The notes under the pieces are model-generated. The model searched no databases and was not told the origin of the DNA. It was given only the letters and a program-made list of their open reading frames with translations. Shown in pieces: positions 33,731-44,525 of a stretch of DNA of 64,000 bases (the first letter of the stretch is position 1; each line of letters starts with the position of its first letter). The translations under genes and the position numbers were made by a program. Source of the DNA: Marsupella aquatica. Its lineage: Eukaryota; Marchantiophyta. The stretch is from the NCBI GenBank assembly GCA_973895155.1, contig OZ316896.1, forward strand, positions 11,284,001-11,348,000, given 5' to 3'.

Positions 33731-36047
33731 TAGGTGTACCTCTGGAGATTTAAGTGACCTCTAAGTGGCCTGTAAAAAGTCTGTGAAATATCAAGTACAA
33801 TCAACAACAGATGCTCAAAAAGCAATGAATGATGATAATGTAATTGTGAATTACTTCATTACTCCAATAAGGCAGATATAAGGTTAATTAAGGTTATTGG
33901 CCTTTGTGTAGAAGGTGCATTGCCGTCTGCCTGGTGTGGACATACATAAGCTTTACACGTAAAACAGTCAAGGCAGCCACAACCCAGCAGCTACAGTTGC
34001 TTATGCACAGAATCTGTTCAATTGAGTGAACTTTGGGCTTTGACCATGTACAATTTTCTGGGCATTCCACTTTCCAAATTTTCATTTTGTATCACTCCGT
34101 TCTAGACTAACCAGAGGGGGGCATACTCCACAATTCGGTTGATGACAAAATTGTCAAAAAGCACGCAAGTTTGCTTTACTGTTTGATATGTGGGTCTTGA
34201 TGAGAGGATATTATTCTCATGCATGTGATTTCTGTTTTTTTGAACCTCGTACACTTAATGAGCTCCTCTTATCTTCCAAAGTGATGATGTCATTGCAATG
34301 GATATGAACAAACGTGAAGATTGTACAATCATACACAGTGTCCATACCATGTAAAGAAAGACTCATCAACTTCTCAAGTAAATTATGTCCCAAAAAGAAG
34401 AGGAAGCAAAATGGAAAAGTTCTATATCAACAAACCGAGCTTCGAAAGAACGTAGGCAGAACGACCTCAGTTTCACCTTCAAGAAGTGCTTTCATAGAAT
34501 CTCCATGTACATTTATTTTCTCCACCTACACCAATTTTATCTTCGGGCAAGATTCGCTCAAGCTCCTTGACGTGCCTCAGCACTCAGCACTTTGCACTGA
34601 GATTAAAAATGCATAGACTGAAAGAGGGTGAACACTATGGTAAGTCTTACAGAAAAACAGGTCACAACGCAAAAACTGAATCAAACGAACTCTCCAGACT
34701 TGTATCCCGAAGATCAGGAAATAGCCACTCGTCAAAGACCATGTTTGGCTCCAGCAAGTTCAAATCATAAAAAATTTCGTCAGTGTCAAAATAATCCCAA
34801 TCCCAGAATTACACGAACCCAGAATTTCTCTGCAAGAACAAAAACTGAAACCAGAGTGGGCTAAATGTGAAACAAACATGTGGATACAGACAAGAGGCTC
34901 CAGAGTGCACAAGACCCCAGGCATCAGGCATCAGAACTCTAGCAGAATCTATCAGAAACAACTAATATGTCCAATTGCAAAGAAGAGGTCAGGTGAGAGT
35001 GCCTTTTCAAGTGGTAGAGGGCAAAATGTGCAGTATGCAAATTTGGCCTTTCTGGTCACCAACAAGCTGTCAGAAATTTTGCCTTTATGCAACCAGACGG
35101 CCACCGTTGCAGTGAATGGGGCCCACGGAGAGCTGTCACATAATTATAACGTGACAATATTATTCTCTGAAATTGAGGATCAGCTCATTTCTAAACGTGG
35201 TCCGTCCTACAATTCAAGGAATATGGAATTTGGCAGAGTCAGAAACTAACTTTACCTTGAAAGTGTTGTCTCCAAAAAACTGAATCTCACTGAATTCTTT
35301 CTCAACAAATGACAAACATAATGTCTTATCCCATCCACTGGGGAAGACCTGAACCATCACGATCAAAAGTTTGTTATTACAAACCAGAAATAGCGCTCTA
35401 AAAATCCCAATAGAACTTAGGAATCATTCTAGGTAAATGCTGGCGTAGAATGTGGATTGTGGCAGTTCATCTGACATCTTGTCAAACCTTGTGAGCTGTC
35501 AGAAATTTTGTCTGGATGTAACCAAGCGGCCACTGTGGCAGTGAATGCGGAGAGCTATCACATAATTATACTGTGACAATATTATTCTCTGAAATTGAGG
35601 ATCACCTCATTCCTATAACGCCCCTGGAAAAGTCATCCTGACTGAAGAAATCTCAGGTAGACGGCAGATTGTGGTCGCACATACTACTAAAACCAACTAA
35701 AGTAGCTGGATGTACTTTACATGACGAAACAGCCCCAAAGTCTAACGGACGATATTGGAAGAAATTGTGCTTTCAGAGAAGATTAAAGCGCAACATTTTT
35801 ACCAATCAGTCATGGTGGCAATTGTGCGAAACGCGATGATGAGAGACCGATCCGGATTGGAGCCCCGGTCCTGCCAACAGCCCAGCGACGACATGATATA
35901 TCCCTGAGCCCTATTTGGTTTAGTGATAATTGTGGACATTTCGCCGTCTGTGAGGAGAAGATTAGAAAGCCCTCCAACACGGACAGGGTCGGTAGACGAT
36001 GACTCGTTGGAGAACGTTCGTCATTCAGAACCGTCCTGGCCTTCTAT
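33731..36047. other. Intergenic with one diverged direct repeat and weak coding traces
   Basis: A block of about 115 bp at 35078-35195 (TGTCAGAAATTTTG, GGCCACCGTTGCAGTGAATG, GTGACAATATTATTCTCTGAAATTGAGGATCA) recurs at about 35497-35615. Just before 36048 a plus-strand frame (about 35923-36047: VDISPSVRRRLESPPTRTGSVDDD) has protein-like composition and runs into the arm of the fold-back element, so a host exon may have been cut there. None of this is firm. Confidence 0.35.
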
Positions 36048-37355
36048 TTACGGACCCCCATTAGAGGTCTCTTGCAAATTCTCTGGCACTAGGATGCGCC
36101 ACATCATCAAGGATGGTGACAAACAGGACAGAGCAGGTTTCTTGTAAATCCAAGGGGACTCTGTCCTGTTTGTGGCAAAAGCAAGGTAATTTTTGGGGCG
36201 CCATGCCGTAACTATTAACCGTAAAAATAAAATGAATACAAGGAAAGAGATAACATATTTTTTCACTGTAACTATATTAGTTACCATTGTCTTCTTGGTC
36301 GTGGTTTTGTCTTTGTGGATGAGAAGACAACCTTTTCCGTTGCGGATTGGAAGAATTTGGGCCCGTTGCAGATTGGAAGAATTTGTGCTTGTAGTGCTAG
36401 AGCTGTGTGTGAGGTGGCCTCCTCGGCGACGCGACGATCTGGTCTACAATTGACTGATAGGAACCGCTTTCGAGGTGGAACCAGGTGAGAGAGTCTCATC
36501 GTTATGGAAATATGCACTTTACTTAAGTAATTACGATCTCGCTCTTGATATGTGTATTTTGATAAACTCGTGCTTCATTCATGTCCATGAATGAGATGCA
36601 ATGCGATCGAATGGGATGGAAACAGAATAGCGAGTCTTCTCTGAACTTGCCCATTAGAGTTCAAGATATGGTCTCCAGCTCTAGTTAAGAGACATTTGTC
36701 TACAATTCGCTTAAGCTCGAACTCACAACTGCCGGGTGGGGAGCTTGTCACCATTTTGGAGAGATGGCGAGTGAGGCAGAGCACCCGATCAAAATGACTC
36801 CTGGGGATGGAGAGACCCCGCTTGCTCACTTTGCAACGTGCGCCGCATCAATTGCACGGGCTCATCCATACAAAGCTGGTCCCTTCTTCGTTGTTAAAAT
36901 TCCGCATTTTCATTTTCCCATCCCGAAATGGAGGCTCTATGCCGCTCCCCATGGCAAACCACCTATAGGAAGAAATGCAAACTGGCGACAAAACCACGAC
37001 CAAAAAGACTGCTTCGGTTTTCACATGCACACAGGATTATGTGTGACGTTACTTTACTTTACGTTACTTACTTCTCTATTTTTTTGAGTCATTTTGTAGC
37101 ATTTAAAATAGTCCAATGGTAACTAATACAGTTACAGTGAAAAAATATGTTATCTCTTTCCTTGTATTCTTTTTATTTTTACGGTTAATAGTTACGGCAT
37201 GGCGCCCCAAAAATTACCTTGCTTTTGCCACAAACAGGACAGAGTCCCTTTGGATTTACAAGAAACCTGCTCTGTCCTGTTTGTCACCATCCTTGATGAT
37301 GTGGCGCATCCTAGTGCCAGAGAATTTGCAAGAGACCTCTAATGGGGGTCCGTAA
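36048..37355. mobile_element. Transposon with 242-bp terminal inverted repeats
   Basis: Left arm 36048-36289 and right arm 37114-37355 are inverted copies of equal length with about three mismatches. The ends read TTACGGACCCCC...GGGGGTCCGTAA. Each arm contains a 15-bp perfect inverted repeat (ACAAACAGGACAGAG / CTCTGTCCTGTTTGT). A further 17-bp match (TTGGTCGTGGTTTTGTC at 36295-36311 versus its complement at 36987-37003) shows the arms were once longer and that about 110 bp was inserted in the right arm. The 0.7-kb interior has no transposase but includes a plus-strand frame (36764-37087) of no known family. If the terminal TA pairs are the target duplication, a TA-inserting family would fit; long arms would also fit Mutator or fold-back elements. 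Confidence 0.82.
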
Positions 37356-37369
37356 TCAAAAGATACTCC

Positions 37370-37540
37370 CTGGGCATATTATTTAGAGTGGAGACTCTAT
37401 CTAACTCGGTGCATGACTTAAGTGAAAGTGCACACAAAATAAGGGATGGGGCAAAGATGAACAAGAAATAGCATGGAATCCTGTTTTTGCTAGGTTTTTC
37501 TTTCTTGTCCTCTCTATTGACGTTCAAGGACAGTTAATCA
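37370..37540. repeat. Dispersed repeat related to 25835-26040
   Basis: It starts almost at the right end of the fold-back element and shares CTATCTAACT, GGGGCAAAGATGAACA(A/T)GAAATAGCAT and CCTCTCTATT with 25835-26040. Moderate divergence. Confidence 0.6.
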
Positions 37541-37840
37541 GGCTACGAAGTGAGGGACTAACTTAAACAATGGACTAGCAAAAATGTCTAGGCCATCTCG
37601 AAGCTTTAAAGTTGGTTGCATAGGTTAGCCATGCTGCATCCTATATATTTGCTTGTGGAAGAGAAACTTGGGCTCATTGTTATAGAGTCACTTGAAAGAT
37701 AGAGAAAGTTTGCGCTACAAAAGTTTGATATGGCCAACTAGTCTAGAGTGCAATAAAGTTTTCACGTGTTTCCATAGATATAACCTCATACAAGGTGAAC
37801 CACGTAATTATGTCTCTGTGCCAAGTACTTGTTGACTGGA

Positions 37841-38135
37841 TGGTCATGTGCATGCCCTTGTGAGTCACACCTTTGCTCAAGAGTTGAGTTAAGGTCCATC
37901 AAATTTGAATGGTCATGTGCATGCCCTTGTGAGTCAAGCCTTTGCTCAAGAGTTGAGTTAAGGTTCATCAAATTTGAAACTTTGAGACTCTCTAGTACCT
38001 AATCCTTAACAAAAGTTATAGGGACCCCAAATGTAAATATATTACTCAATAGGACCCCTATTCTCTAGTACCTAATCCTTAACAAAAGTTATAGGGACCC
38101 CAAATGTAAATGTATTACTCAATAGGACCCCTAAA
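37841..38135. repeat. Two neighbouring tandem duplications (69 and 72 bp)
   Basis: 37841-37978: two copies of a unit with TGGTCATGTGCATGCCCTTG and TTTGCTCAAGAGTTGAGTTA. 37990-38132: two copies of a unit with TCTCTAGTACCTAATCC and AAAGTTATAGGGACCCCAAA. The second pair includes one end of the MITE copy at 38090-38240, so that end was duplicated after insertion. Confidence 0.85.
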
Positions 38136-38240
38136 ATTTTGGGTGTATTGATTCAAGGTAAATCAATGGTTTGGATCAGTCAAGGGTAATATCAAGTAAC
38201 ACATTTCATTTTTGGGTCTCATCAAACAAATTACTCCCAT
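38090..38240. mobile_element. Second copy of the 4.3-kb hairpin MITE, inverted
   Basis: Read on the minus strand it gives TTTGTTTGATGAGACCCAAA, ATGAAATGTGTTACTTGATA, CCATTGATTTACCTTGAATCA and ends AGGGGTCCTATTGAGTAATA, matching 4328-4481 in order. It is more diverged at one end, where the 72-bp duplication overlaps it. The outermost 27 bp (AGGTCTCATCAAACAAATTA) are themselves duplicated at 38213-38266. Confidence 0.6.
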
Positions 38241-38646
38241 AGGTCTCATCAAACAAATTACTCCCATAGATTGCTGCAATATTGGGATGTCATGAGATGG
38301 GGGATTGCACTAGGATGTCATGAGGTGGGCGATTGCAACAGGGCAGGGGGAGGACACGAGGATGCTAGAAACGTCGATGTTTGCTGCACTTTGATCAAAC
38401 GTAGTAACTCTACCAAGGCTTCAAAGATCTACACAAGTGGCGAATTGCAACAGCACCGGAGGAGAATGAGAATGCTTTGAAGAAGGTCGATGTTGCTCCA
38501 GTCTTGCCGAATGTAGTTCTGTTACTGTACCAAATCTTCAAGGTCCGGCAGGATCAGGATCAGTTGTTTCTGCAATTGGAGATCTGCGCCAGACTTCCGA
38601 GCTTGCAAGGCGAACAACGAGCACGAATTGGGTAGGCTTGGAAGGG

Positions 38647-38659
38647 TTTAGGGTTTAGG
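38647..38659 (+). promoter_or_regulatory. Telo-box-like motif upstream of uL22m
   Basis: TTTAGGGTTTAGG contains the plant telo-box (AAACCCTAA on the other strand), which is common in promoters of ribosomal protein and translation genes. It lies about 560 bp upstream of the ATG. Its use here is an inference. Confidence 0.4.
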
Positions 38660-38710
38660 CGTGCTCTTGCTCTTGCTCTTGCTGTTGTTGTGCTACTTCT
38701 CGACTGCTTT

Positions 38711-38748
38711 GCTGTGCTGTGCTGTGCTGTGCTGTGCTGTGCTGTGCT
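38711..38748. repeat. GCTGT microsatellite
   Basis: Seven perfect GCTGT units and a partial one; a short GCTCTT triplet array lies just upstream at about 38662-38681. Confidence 0.9.
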
Positions 38749-39210
38749 CGAATATGTCCATCTCCCTAAGTGTCTGATTTTGCAGCAGGGCAGGAGGATG
38801 CTAGGGATGTCGATGCTGCCGCAGTTTTGCCGAATGTAGGGCCAAGGTTTCAAGGTCCAGCTTCATTGGAGGAGTCTGCAATCGGAGATCTTGGCCAAGG
38901 TTCTAAAGAAAAAGCCAGCAAGCACGAATGAGGTTTGCTTGGAATGTCGATGTTGCTGCATTTTTGCCGAATGTAGGTCCAAGGTTGTAAGGTTCAGCGT
39001 CAGCATCAGAGGAGTCTGCAATCGGAGAGATTGGCTAAACTCACGAGGAAACCACAAAGCACGGACTAGGTGCGCGTGGAAGATCAGTGCCGCTCTTAGC
39101 TCTTGCTGTTCTACCCTTGGACTATGACCATCGCATCCTTATAGGTTGTCTGGAGATCGGACGGGAGGAAAGGGCAGGTCAGGGTAGGACTGAGCAAGGG
39201 AGCCGGAGCA

Positions 39211-41085
39211 ATGCTGCTGCGGCGCGGACCGTCGAAATTGGGACCACGCCTCCTACACCATTGGACAGCTCGTCAAACACCAGTCGCTGCCAGCAGCAAT
39301 GGCATAAATAGCGAAATCAGTCGAGAGCAGCAGCAGGAGACTCCTTCTCCTCCTCCTCCTCGTCGTACCTCTGATGACGCCTCTGGATTCCGTAGACAAG
39401 CTCCAGCAGCAGCCTGGAGCAGCAATTCTCATAATCTCCTCAGCCCTAATTACTTGACAGGGTGGAACGTTTCCGGGGATTTGTTGGTGCCTGCGCAATT
39501 CCGCAGTCTGCATTATCTCAATTTTGGCTGTGGACGACCAGTGAGCGAGCTACTGCCGCCGCTACATCAACAGCAGCAGAGATGTGGTATCTCAACGTCG
39601 GTACAATGCAATGCCGAGGAAGAAGAGCCGGTGCGGTCGCCGCTCTCACAGGCACCGGGCCCTCTGCAGGGGAGCGGAGGGCAGAAGATGGGAGTGTCAC
39701 CCACAAGGACCGCGCAGGCAGTGTTGACGGGGATCAGGCAGAGCCCCCAGAAGTTGAATCTCGTGGCCGAAATGGTCCGTGGCATGCGCGTTGAAGATGC
39801 TCTCACTCAAATGGCCGTCTCTGTCAAGCGCGCGGCGAAGACGGTGTCTAAGGTGGTGCATTCAGCCCAGGCGAATGCGGTGCATAACTTCGGATTGGAG
39901 AAGGATCGCCTCGTCGTGAGCGAAGCTTTTGTTGGCAAAGACAGGTATGTGTGATCATGGGCCTACCAGATCATGGGCCTACCAGTCACTATCCACTCCT
40001 AGAGTCTTTTTTCTAGAGATTGATCGATATATCTCGGTTCTAGAGGAAACTAAAAGACCAAATCCAGATTTCTACATTCATAGCCGCAAAAAATGTGCAC
40101 AAGGAGAGGGTTTAAGACCGCACAACCAGATGTTTTACATTCATAGCCGCAACATATGTGCATAAGGAGAGGCTTTAAGACCCCCAAGGAATAGAACCAA
40201 TTCATTAAATAACCATTTCCTCGCCCTCAGACTGAAGAGGGATGCTTTAGAGACAATTTGTGAATACACCCACACCCATCTCTTCTGGAAATAGACAGAT
40301 CTCCACTGCTATGCTAGGTTGTACTGTGCTAAGCACTTGAGTTACTTTCAAGTGGATGACAGATGTTGTGTGATTTGTCTAAATGTACGTGCTGCAGTTG
40401 TGTAGTACTGCATTTACGGGATGGCTGCCTGTAGTGAGAAACCTTAGTTCTCATTCTAGTTCGGGTGGTATGCACATTGCCAGTCCTACACGAGTAGTTG
40501 CGTAGCTGCACTACGCCTGTAGTGTTAAGAAATTTCTTTTCGTTGCACTTAACTCTCAATGTCAGAAGGAATTCCTATTGACCTGATCTCAAACCTAAAC
40601 GCGATTCCTTGACTGAAATTCACCAGATAGTTGTGGAAGAAGAAATGAGTGACTGTTGTTAACAAACAAAGAGGAATTGGACTGCGTAGCCTGCATTTTG
40701 AAGTCTTTGTGCGTTAAATGTCATTGAGATGCCCTGCTTAGATTTCATTGCCCCATTGATATCTGATTGTGTTGTGGACGATCTGTTGGATCTCTCGCAC
40801 AGGTACTTGAAGCGGATCATGCCGCACGGTAAAGGCAAGGCGGGGAAACTGGAGCATGCGAGGGCACGACTCACGGTCGTCGTGAAAGAAATGTCTGTGG
40901 AGCAGGAAACTGATTTGGCTCGGCTAAGAGTATTTAGGATGCGAGGGACAAGGATGTCTCGTGCGCAAGCGAGACTAGTTCCTCACCGCGTGTTGGCAAC
41001 CCAGTGGACTCGGCAGCGCCCTCCAGCAGCAGCAGCATCAGACGGTGCTGAACTGGAAGCGACGCCTCAGCAGAGCAGAGAGTGA
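39211..41085 (+). CDS. Mitochondrial large-subunit ribosomal protein uL22m (two exons)
   Basis: Nuclear gene for a protein lining the peptide exit tunnel of the mitochondrial ribosome. Exon 1 is 39211-39944 and exon 2 is 40803-41085, joined in AAAGACAG|GTATGT and CGCACAG|GTACTTG so that KDRYLKRI is continuous; the product has 338 residues. Residues 1 to about 158 are an Arg/Ser/Gln-rich presequence and linker (MLLRRGPSKLGPRLLHHW). The L22 domain follows: RQSPQKLNLVAEMVRGMRVEDAL, VKRAAKTVSKVVHSAQANAVHN, SEAFVGKDRYLKRIMPHGKG, ARARLTVVVKE. A plant-mitochondrial C-terminal extension comes last (QETDLARLRVF... RLVPHRVL). From memory it resembles Arabidopsis mitochondrial L22-family proteins more than the chloroplast form, which is usually plastid-encoded. 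The long presequence is unusual but in frame; the ATG at 39211 has G at -3. Confidence 0.9.
39955..39985 (+). promoter_or_regulatory. Duplicated TGGGCC (site II-like) element at the start of the uL22m intron
   Basis: ATCATGGGCCTACCAG occurs twice in a row right after the 5' splice site. TGGGCC/T elements are typical of promoters of plant ribosomal and mitochondrial protein genes. An intronic enhancer role is possible but unproven. Confidence 0.35.
40057..40182. repeat. 60-bp tandem duplication within the uL22m intron
   Basis: Two copies sharing ACATTCATAGCCGCAA, ATGTGCA(C/T)AAGGAGAGG and TTTAAGACC. The rest of the 858-bp intron shows nothing else. Confidence 0.75.
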
Positions 41086-42839
41086 AGGAGGGATTGTGAT
41101 ACCTTTCAAGTGACTACAACCACGATAGTTTGAAGATTTTCTTAGCAGCTTGTGGGTGGCCAAACCATCTAACGAGGCGTAATTTTGCTCCCGATTTTAT
41201 TCTTCGCAGTTTACCCCATCAAATAATATCACAGTGCAATGCCATGGCCCTAGATGGAACCCCCTACGTTCGTGGATGGAGTGTTGCTGGTAAAATTGAA
41301 TAAGAAGCTGCCTTTAGTAGCATTTCATTCCATGACTCGCATGGAGCTCACCACTGACGCTAAAGTCGGGAATCTAATAGTTGCTACCGGGGACGAAAGC
41401 TGATCTGCTTTCGAACTCTAATAGGGGTCTAGTGTCACTCCTTGACTCGTCCTCTTTATCTGAAGAAATGGGATTTTGGGGGAGAGAGCGTTGTGCCAGT
41501 GCGCAATTTGTATTATAGGGACAAGATATTGAGGCCAAAACTGAGTTCGTTTTGGCGAATGCTATATTACCCTGAGGATATTGTTCTAAGCATCCAAATG
41601 GATTGAGGAAAGGCTGCGAACGGGTGTCTATAGCAAGGTTTCCCGACTCTGTTGCGGATTGGCAACCTTTTGTAGGCAATTTCCGTGATCTGACCTGTTG
41701 TCTAGTAGTGTAGGAAAGGAAGAGAATCAGAAGTTTAGGCTTATGCTGTGTTCGTATTTTGGTCCTGAAGTTCGTAAAGACAGCTGACTTTCTTGGTGCC
41801 AGCACTCCAAGTTTTACGAGGAGGGCTGTCTGGCGACCCGGGCTTTTCTACGATCAGGATGTCTGTAAGCTGCAAGCTTTTCGAAGTTCTATATCGATGA
41901 AAGATACCGTAGTCAAGATCCAGTTTCTCGCAATTTTTTCGTGGGAATCAGTACTTCAGAGAATTTCAGATCGAATAATGGCGAAGGGCAGCGATTTGTT
42001 CGACTCTCTGGAAGAGTGTTGCTTGGCAGTGAAGGCTCACAAGTTTCCGAGCTGATGGTCTCTTCACTTTCGAGTGGTCCAAATTTCCACTTGGCCTTTT
42101 ACGAGTTTTGGTCATTGTCAACAGTGACGGGTTGGCGTTACATTATAATGCCATCTGGTAGACGATTTTTTGTAGGGTCTCCATGATTTCACTGTGGGTG
42201 CAAGGCGTTTGTTTGACTGACTGGTCTTGTTGCCAGGTCTTAGGACTGAGGGGCACGATTAGAAGAGATGCCCTCATTGTCAGGCTCATCTCCAGTTCTC
42301 AGATTTGTGAGTCCAGGAGCCAATCGTGGTCTGTTGCCTCGAAGCCTCGGTGCCAAACTTGCATGATAACTGTTATGCAATGGAGACCGCCGTCCTTCAG
42401 AACAATGTGCAGAGTAGTCCCTTTCTCTACCGAACTCGTCTGCAATTGCTGTGTAGACAATGTGAATCACCGTAGGAATTGCAGACGAGAAAATTCTGCC
42501 ACTGCATTCGTGCCGCTCTTTTCAGGATGATATTTGGTGTCTACATAAAGACGGAAGAATCATAGATTTAGAAAATCAGGAATCGACCCGGAGTCAATAC
42601 ATGGGTTCAGCACTACTCAAATGCAAAATAGTTAGCACACCTAATCGCCTATTGGGCATCAAAAATCACCTTAAACCACAACTTGCCCTATATAAGGGGA
42701 AGTGTCACCAATTCCCCTTTTTTCCACATTACAATGACTCTTCTTCTCTCGAATTTTTTTTTCCCACATTTCAATCACTCTTCTTCTTTGGCATTCTCCT
42801 CTAACATGCTAGTTTGTTTCACAATTTCAGAAGAAAATA
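41086..42839. other. Intergenic, no gene seen
   Basis: 3' flank of the uL22m gene. Short frames only. A T-rich duplicated stretch (CACTCTTCTTCTTT, CACATTTCAAT) lies at about 42720-42800. Confidence 0.4.
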
Positions 42840-43275
42840 AAATTTTAATGATAATTATTGGTAACCCATAGCTTCAATCTCCTTAAATCTTTTTTTAATG
42901 GTAATTACTGGGGTAACCCATAGCTTCAATCTCCTTAAATCTCTTTTTAATGGTGGTTACTGGTAACCCCTAGCTTCAATCTCCTTAATGATAATTACGA
43001 GTAACCTATAATTTCAATTTCAGGAAAAAAATTATTTTAATGATATAATTTCAATTTCAAACAAAATATCTTCAATTTCAGGAAAAATCTATTTTTAATG
43101 GTAAGGATGGGTAACCCATAGCATTTGAAGGAAAAATCCCATAGGTTTTGAAGGAAAAATCCCATAGCTTTTGAAAGAAAAATCTCATTTTAATGGTAAG
43201 GACTGGTAACCCATAGCTTTCGAAGGAAAAATCTCATTTTAATGGTAAGGATGGGTAACCCATAGCTTTTGAAAG
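42840..43275. repeat. Degenerate tandem repeat around GGTAACCCATAGCTT
   Basis: At least seven copies of TTTTTAATGGTAATTACTGGTAACCCATAGCTT plus CAATCTCC or GAAGGAAAAATC, with period changing from about 55 to about 45 bp along the array. An array of this kind may come from slippage. No coding potential. Confidence 0.8.
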
Positions 43276-44525
43276 GCGGGTATGATTTGAGCATGTGTGT
43301 ATTTGAGAAAGAGACTACAATATTTTGTGTCCCCATAAGTTATGTCTACAAAATCAGTCCAATTTGCTACGAAATGGGCTTTAGTTGCAACGCCCAATGG
43401 TTTAGTGTTTAGGGTCATCGGCACGCAGTCTTTGTAAACTCAAATCCCATAATTGGGGAAAAAAGTACAAGGCCAGCTGAACTTGAAGCTCAGCAAGTAG
43501 TTGGTAGTTGTAGAAAGTAGTTGGTAGTTGTAGATGGAATATGACATGTTTGCCTGGTCTGTATGCTAAAGGAGATGGTAATATGCTCCTAGGTTTGCCC
43601 TGCTTTACTGAACCCATGCAGTGCAATTACAGACTGACGTTTACATGATCAGTAGTGTCGAGTCCGTTCTTGAAACGTGGAAACGAAAGGACTCTACAGT
43701 GGTTGCTTGAGAGACAACGTGCCTCCGAACAGCTCAATAGTTGCAGGACACAATAAACACCAGACTATGCAAAGTAGTTCCAGATTCTTGGACTTCTGGG
43801 GAAATCAGTCTCGCAAGAGGAAAAAGTAGGAATGACCTTCACTACACAAGGGGCGTAGCCGATTGGAAATACTTCGTCGTGTTCAAGGTTGAGGCACCGT
43901 GTCTCGAAAGAATTCAGAGGTAAGATTACAACTCTGACCAAGTGCGTTCACATACACCCACCGTTCTGTGGCGAATGAGTCAACGTATGACTTCAGAGAG
44001 TGTCAAATTTATCAATCTGCATCGCTCGAAACAATAAAGATATACTGATAACTATCTAGACGATCCAGCCTGCCTACCAATACCTTCATGCTGGCCCTGC
44101 CTCGTAAATATTTCACATTTTATGAATGTAATATGAAAATACATAAACTAAGAAGAATGATTCCTACACCTAGCATTCCTAGAACAAATCACTTTACATA
44201 TACTCCAACGGAGTACAGCGGATACATGAAGTGCTTCTCGTTCTGCCCCCTTCCCGAGAAAATTCAAACGTGGTTGGAGACCTGGAAATGGAAGCACTTT
44301 TCTCTGGTGTTTCTATAATTGAGGATAGCTTCGTAGCGTGGAAGTTGAACAGAGTTTCGCAAAACTCTGGACTGACCAATTTACTAACTTTACAATAACT
44401 TGTGGTAATTACCCAAATCATGCAGAACGCCCTCTGATTGGACATGGGTTGAAAACTAAATCACTGCAACATTTTTGCAATTCCTGGTCGAGGGCATCCC
44501 CTACACAGAGCTGTACAAAAGTAAT
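43276..44525. other. Intergenic, no gene seen
   Basis: 3' flank of the ClpX gene. Contains a small tandem duplication of AAGTAGTTGGTAGTTGTAG at about 43493-43532. No supported gene. Confidence 0.4.

Larger units (their letters stand above)
38373..39050. repeat. Four dispersed copies of a GTCGATGTTGCTGC unit upstream of uL22m
   Basis: Copies begin at 38373, 38486, 38809 and 38946. The best-kept form reads GTCGATGTTGCTGCA, TTTTGCCGAATGTAGG, CCAAGGTT, AAGGTCCAGC, then GGAGGAGTCTGCAATCGGAGA. Spacing is irregular (113, 323, 137 bp). It lies 160-840 bp upstream of the uL22m start codon and may be leader or promoter sequence. Confidence 0.7.
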
